A stretch of DNA of 33,246 bases from Pseudomonas sp. dw_612 (GTDB lineage Bacteria > Pseudomonadota > Gammaproteobacteria > Pseudomonadales > Pseudomonadaceae): the NCBI RefSeq assembly GCF_018449725.1, contig NZ_JAAVVC010000034.1, positions 1-33,246 on the forward strand, written 5' to 3'. Position 1 is the first letter of the stretch, and every line of letters starts with the position of its first letter. This document shows positions 31,201 through 33,246 of this stretch, in pieces. The translations under genes were made by a program, and so were the position numbers. The notes below the pieces were generated by a model. That model did no database searches. It was not told where the DNA came from and saw only the letters and a list, made by a program, of their open reading frames with translations.

Positions 31201-33147
31201 ATGAACATCAAACAGAAGTTGACGTGGGCGTTTGCAATCATCGCCTGCTTGCCGGTGGTACTGGTCGCCACCCTCGTGGTGCTGAACTTGCGCAGCGATG
31301 CCAAGGACGATTTCGTTGACGGCAGTGGTCGCGAGATCCGTCAGGTCGCCAATGCCATGCAGCTGTTTTTCGACGGCATCAGCCAGAACGTCGATTACCT
31401 GGCGTCCCAGCCGCTGATCAAGGGCACCGACGACAGCCTCAAGACCTACATGGCCGCCAACGCCGAGACGGTGCCTCAGGGCGAAATGGACAAAAAAGTC
31501 TTCGCGCTCCTCCAGGACCTGGGCAACACCCATCCGTCCTACGCCTACGCGATCGTCGGCACGGCGGCCGGCGGTTATGTGTCCTGGCCGGACGACGCGA
31601 AACTGAACAATTACGACCCGCGCCAGCGTCCCTGGTACAAAGCCGCGCAGGCCAAACCGGGCAAGCCGTTCCGCACCGAGGCTTATTACTGGGCCCAGGA
31701 CGACGCGTCCTACGTCAGCACCGTGCGCACCATCGATAACAAGTTGGGCAACAACGGCGGCGTGGTCAGCATCGACGTGACGCTCAAGCAGCTCACCGAA
31801 ATCGTCAAACAGATCAAGCTCGGCGAAACCGGCTACCTGATGCTGCTGGAAAACACCGGCACCGTCCTGGTCGATCCGAAGCAACCGGAACACAACTTCA
31901 AGGCCCTGAGCAGCCTCGGCGAAGGCTACGCACAATTGGCCAAGGCCGGCAAAGGCCTGGTGGAAGTCGAACTGAACGGCGAGCGCTATATGGCCAACGT
32001 CTGGCCGTCGGAGCAACTGGGCTGGACCTTTATCGGCCTGATCAAGCAAGCCGACGTGATGAGTTCGGCCACCCAATTGACCTGGCTGATCGCTGGCATC
32101 GCCGCAGTACTGGCGGTGTTCTTCGCCATCGTCGGGGCCAGTTTCGCGCGTGTCATCGTGCGGCCGATTAGCAGCGTGGCCAGCGGCCTGGAAGGCATCG
32201 CCCAAGGCGAAGGCGACCTGACCAAGAACCTGGAAATCCGTGGCAGCGATGAAACCGCACAACTGGCCAGTTGGTTCAACCAGTTCCTGGCAGCCATCCG
32301 CAATCTGATCCAGAGCATCGGCGGCGCCGCGAACAAAATCCTCGCCACCTCCCAGAGCTCGACCCGCGTCTCCAGCGACATGGCCGAAGCCGCCGGGCGC
32401 CAGCGTGAAGCGGTGGACATGGTGTCCACGGCGTTCCACGAAATGGTCGCCACCGCCAACGAAGTGGCGCGCTCGTGCAGCCAGGCCGCCGAGTCGGCCG
32501 ACAGTGGCCAGCGTCAGGCCCGCGAAGGTCAGCAGCAGATCGACGCCGCGGTGACCAGCGTCGATCGCCTGAGCCAGGAAATCGAATCGTCGGCGCAGTC
32601 GATGCAGCAACTGGAACGCGACAGCAATGACATTCAGTCGATTCTCGGGACGATTCGCTCGATTGCCGAACAGACCAACCTGCTGGCATTGAACGCCGCG
32701 ATCGAAGCGGCACGGGCCGGTGAACAAGGTCGCGGGTTTGCGGTGGTGGCGGATGAAGTCCGCGCCCTGGCCAAACGCACGGCTGACTCGACTGCCGAGA
32801 TCGACGGCTTGCTCGGCAACCTGGCCAAGCGCACCAGCCAGGTGACCCAGCAGATGCATGCGAGCCTGGAAGTATCGCAGCAATCGGTAACGCGCATTGG
32901 CGAGGCCCGCAGCAGCTTCGGGCTGATTCGTGAGTCGGTGGACGTGATTCGTGACATGAACACGCAGATTGCGACGGCGGCGGAAGAACAGCATCAGGTG
33001 GCCGAGGACATCAATCGGCACATCAGTCAGATTCATGGCGATGCGCAGTTGGTGGCGGAACTGGCGAACTCGGCGCGATTGGACTCCCAGAGTCTGGCCG
33101 GGTTGTCGAATGAGCTGGATGGGTTGGTTCGGCGGTTCAGAACTTGA
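31201..33147 (+). CDS. Methyl-accepting chemotaxis protein with dCache amino-acid-sensing domain
   Basis: A 648-aa chemoreceptor. TM1 is at about 8-30, a periplasmic dCache_1 domain at about 35-285, TM2 at about 294-316, HAMP at about 317-370, and a cytoplasmic signalling hairpin follows with tip IAEQTNLLALNAAIEAARAG and EQGRGFAVVADEVRALAKRT. The ligand domain has Tyr138, Arg143, Trp145, Tyr146, then Tyr162 and Asp192, matching the spacing pattern of the dCache_1AA amino-acid motif. The likely ligands are amino acids or related amines. There is no C-terminal CheR-binding pentapeptide; it ends RRFRT. GGAG lies 7 bases before the ATG; the upstream open frame is discounted. Confidence 0.93.
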   Translation: MNIKQKLTWAFAIIACLPVVLVATLVVLNLRSDAKDDFVDGSGREIRQVANAMQLFFDGISQNVDYLASQPLIKGTDDSLKTYMAANAETVPQGEMDKKVFALLQDLGNTHPSYAYAIVGTAAGGYVSWPDDAKLNNYDPRQRPWYKAAQAKPGKPFRTEAYYWAQDDASYVSTVRTIDNKLGNNGGVVSIDVTLKQLTEIVKQIKLGETGYLMLLENTGTVLVDPKQPEHNFKALSSLGEGYAQLAKAGKGLVEVELNGERYMANVWPSEQLGWTFIGLIKQADVMSSATQLTWLIAGIAAVLAVFFAIVGASFARVIVRPISSVASGLEGIAQGEGDLTKNLEIRGSDETAQLASWFNQFLAAIRNLIQSIGGAANKILATSQSSTRVSSDMAEAAGRQREAVDMVSTAFHEMVATANEVARSCSQAAESADSGQRQAREGQQQIDAAVTSVDRLSQEIESSAQSMQQLERDSNDIQSILGTIRSIAEQTNLLALNAAIEAARAGEQGRGFAVVADEVRALAKRTADSTAEIDGLLGNLAKRTSQVTQQMHASLEVSQQSVTRIGEARSSFGLIRESVDVIRDMNTQIATAAEEQHQVAEDINRHISQIHGDAQLVAELANSARLDSQSLAGLSNELDGLVRRFRT

Positions 33148-33183
33148 GAATGAGGGTGGTCTTAGGGCCACCCCTCACCCCAG

Positions 33184-33206
33184 CCCTCTCCCCAGCGGGG
33201 AGAGGG
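33184..33206. repeat. CCCTCTCCCC palindrome after the chemoreceptor
   Basis: CCCTCTCCCC-AGC-GGGGAGAGGG has perfect 10-bp arms and lies 36 bases after the stop. There is no T-run, so it is not a classic terminator. Similar CCCTCTCCC/GGGAGAGGG palindromes are common intergenic repeats in Pseudomonas and Xanthomonas, from memory. Confidence 0.7.
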
Positions 33207-33246
33207 GGAAAGGGAGCAGATTTGCGTCGTTTTCAAACCTGAGCTA

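Overview
The window looks like chromosomal DNA of a Pseudomonas, most likely of the P. fluorescens group. The coding regions are GC-rich. The proteins read as Pseudomonas orthologues. Nearly every intergenic gap carries the REP sequence (GTGGGAGCGGGCTTGCTCGCGAA and relatives) typical of that group. I see no rRNA, tRNA, CRISPR array, transposase or phage gene. All identifications come from reading the sequence and from recalled knowledge of the families; no database search was run.

Layout. (1) 1-4201: a beta-alanine catabolic locus. bauA (beta-alanine:pyruvate transaminase) and bauC (CoA-acylating semialdehyde dehydrogenase) lie on the minus strand, divergent from a LysR regulator (bauR). (2) 4407-5646: a RutR-like TetR regulator and a YigZ/IMPACT protein. 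(3) 6249-17881: a purine-scavenging region on the plus strand. It holds an ABC transporter of the BMP/nucleoside type (ATPase and two permeases), 8-oxoguanine deaminase, the BMP substrate-binding protein, a 2-oxoglutarate/Fe(II)-type oxygenase of unknown substrate, and an adenine deaminase. Interrupting it are a MerR regulator with an SDR oxidoreductase, a divergent frameshifted membrane-protein gene, and a Ca2+/H+ antiporter. (4) 18001-24532: accessory transport and redox genes. These are an ArsR-type regulator with an MFS transporter, a LysR regulator divergent from a small monooxygenase plus a quinone-reductase-like enzyme, a 56-aa protein and a Bcr/CflA exporter. (5) 24774-28507: a copper homeostasis locus with copZ, a small secreted protein, copA and cueR, and two CueR-type operators. 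(6) 28461-33147: an MFS exporter, a RIO1-family kinase, and a dCache chemoreceptor that carries the amino-acid-binding motif.

How it fits together. bauA/bauC convert beta-alanine (an end product of reductive pyrimidine breakdown) to an acyl-CoA, and the nearby RutR-like regulator belongs to a pyrimidine-sensing family. The purine genes import nucleosides or bases and deaminate adenine and 8-oxoguanine. Three sequences fit the sigma-54 pattern (GG-N10-GC with good flanks): before bauA, before the ABC ATPase gene and before the distant BMP binding-protein gene. This suggests the region is a nitrogen-scavenging block under nitrogen control and that the split transporter is co-regulated. That link is an inference.

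Other points of note: a MerR-type operator/promoter that faces a frameshifted gene; two families of palindromic intergenic repeats, one with perfect 41-bp arms; and a 600-bp non-coding gap with two perfect DnaA-box 9-mers.
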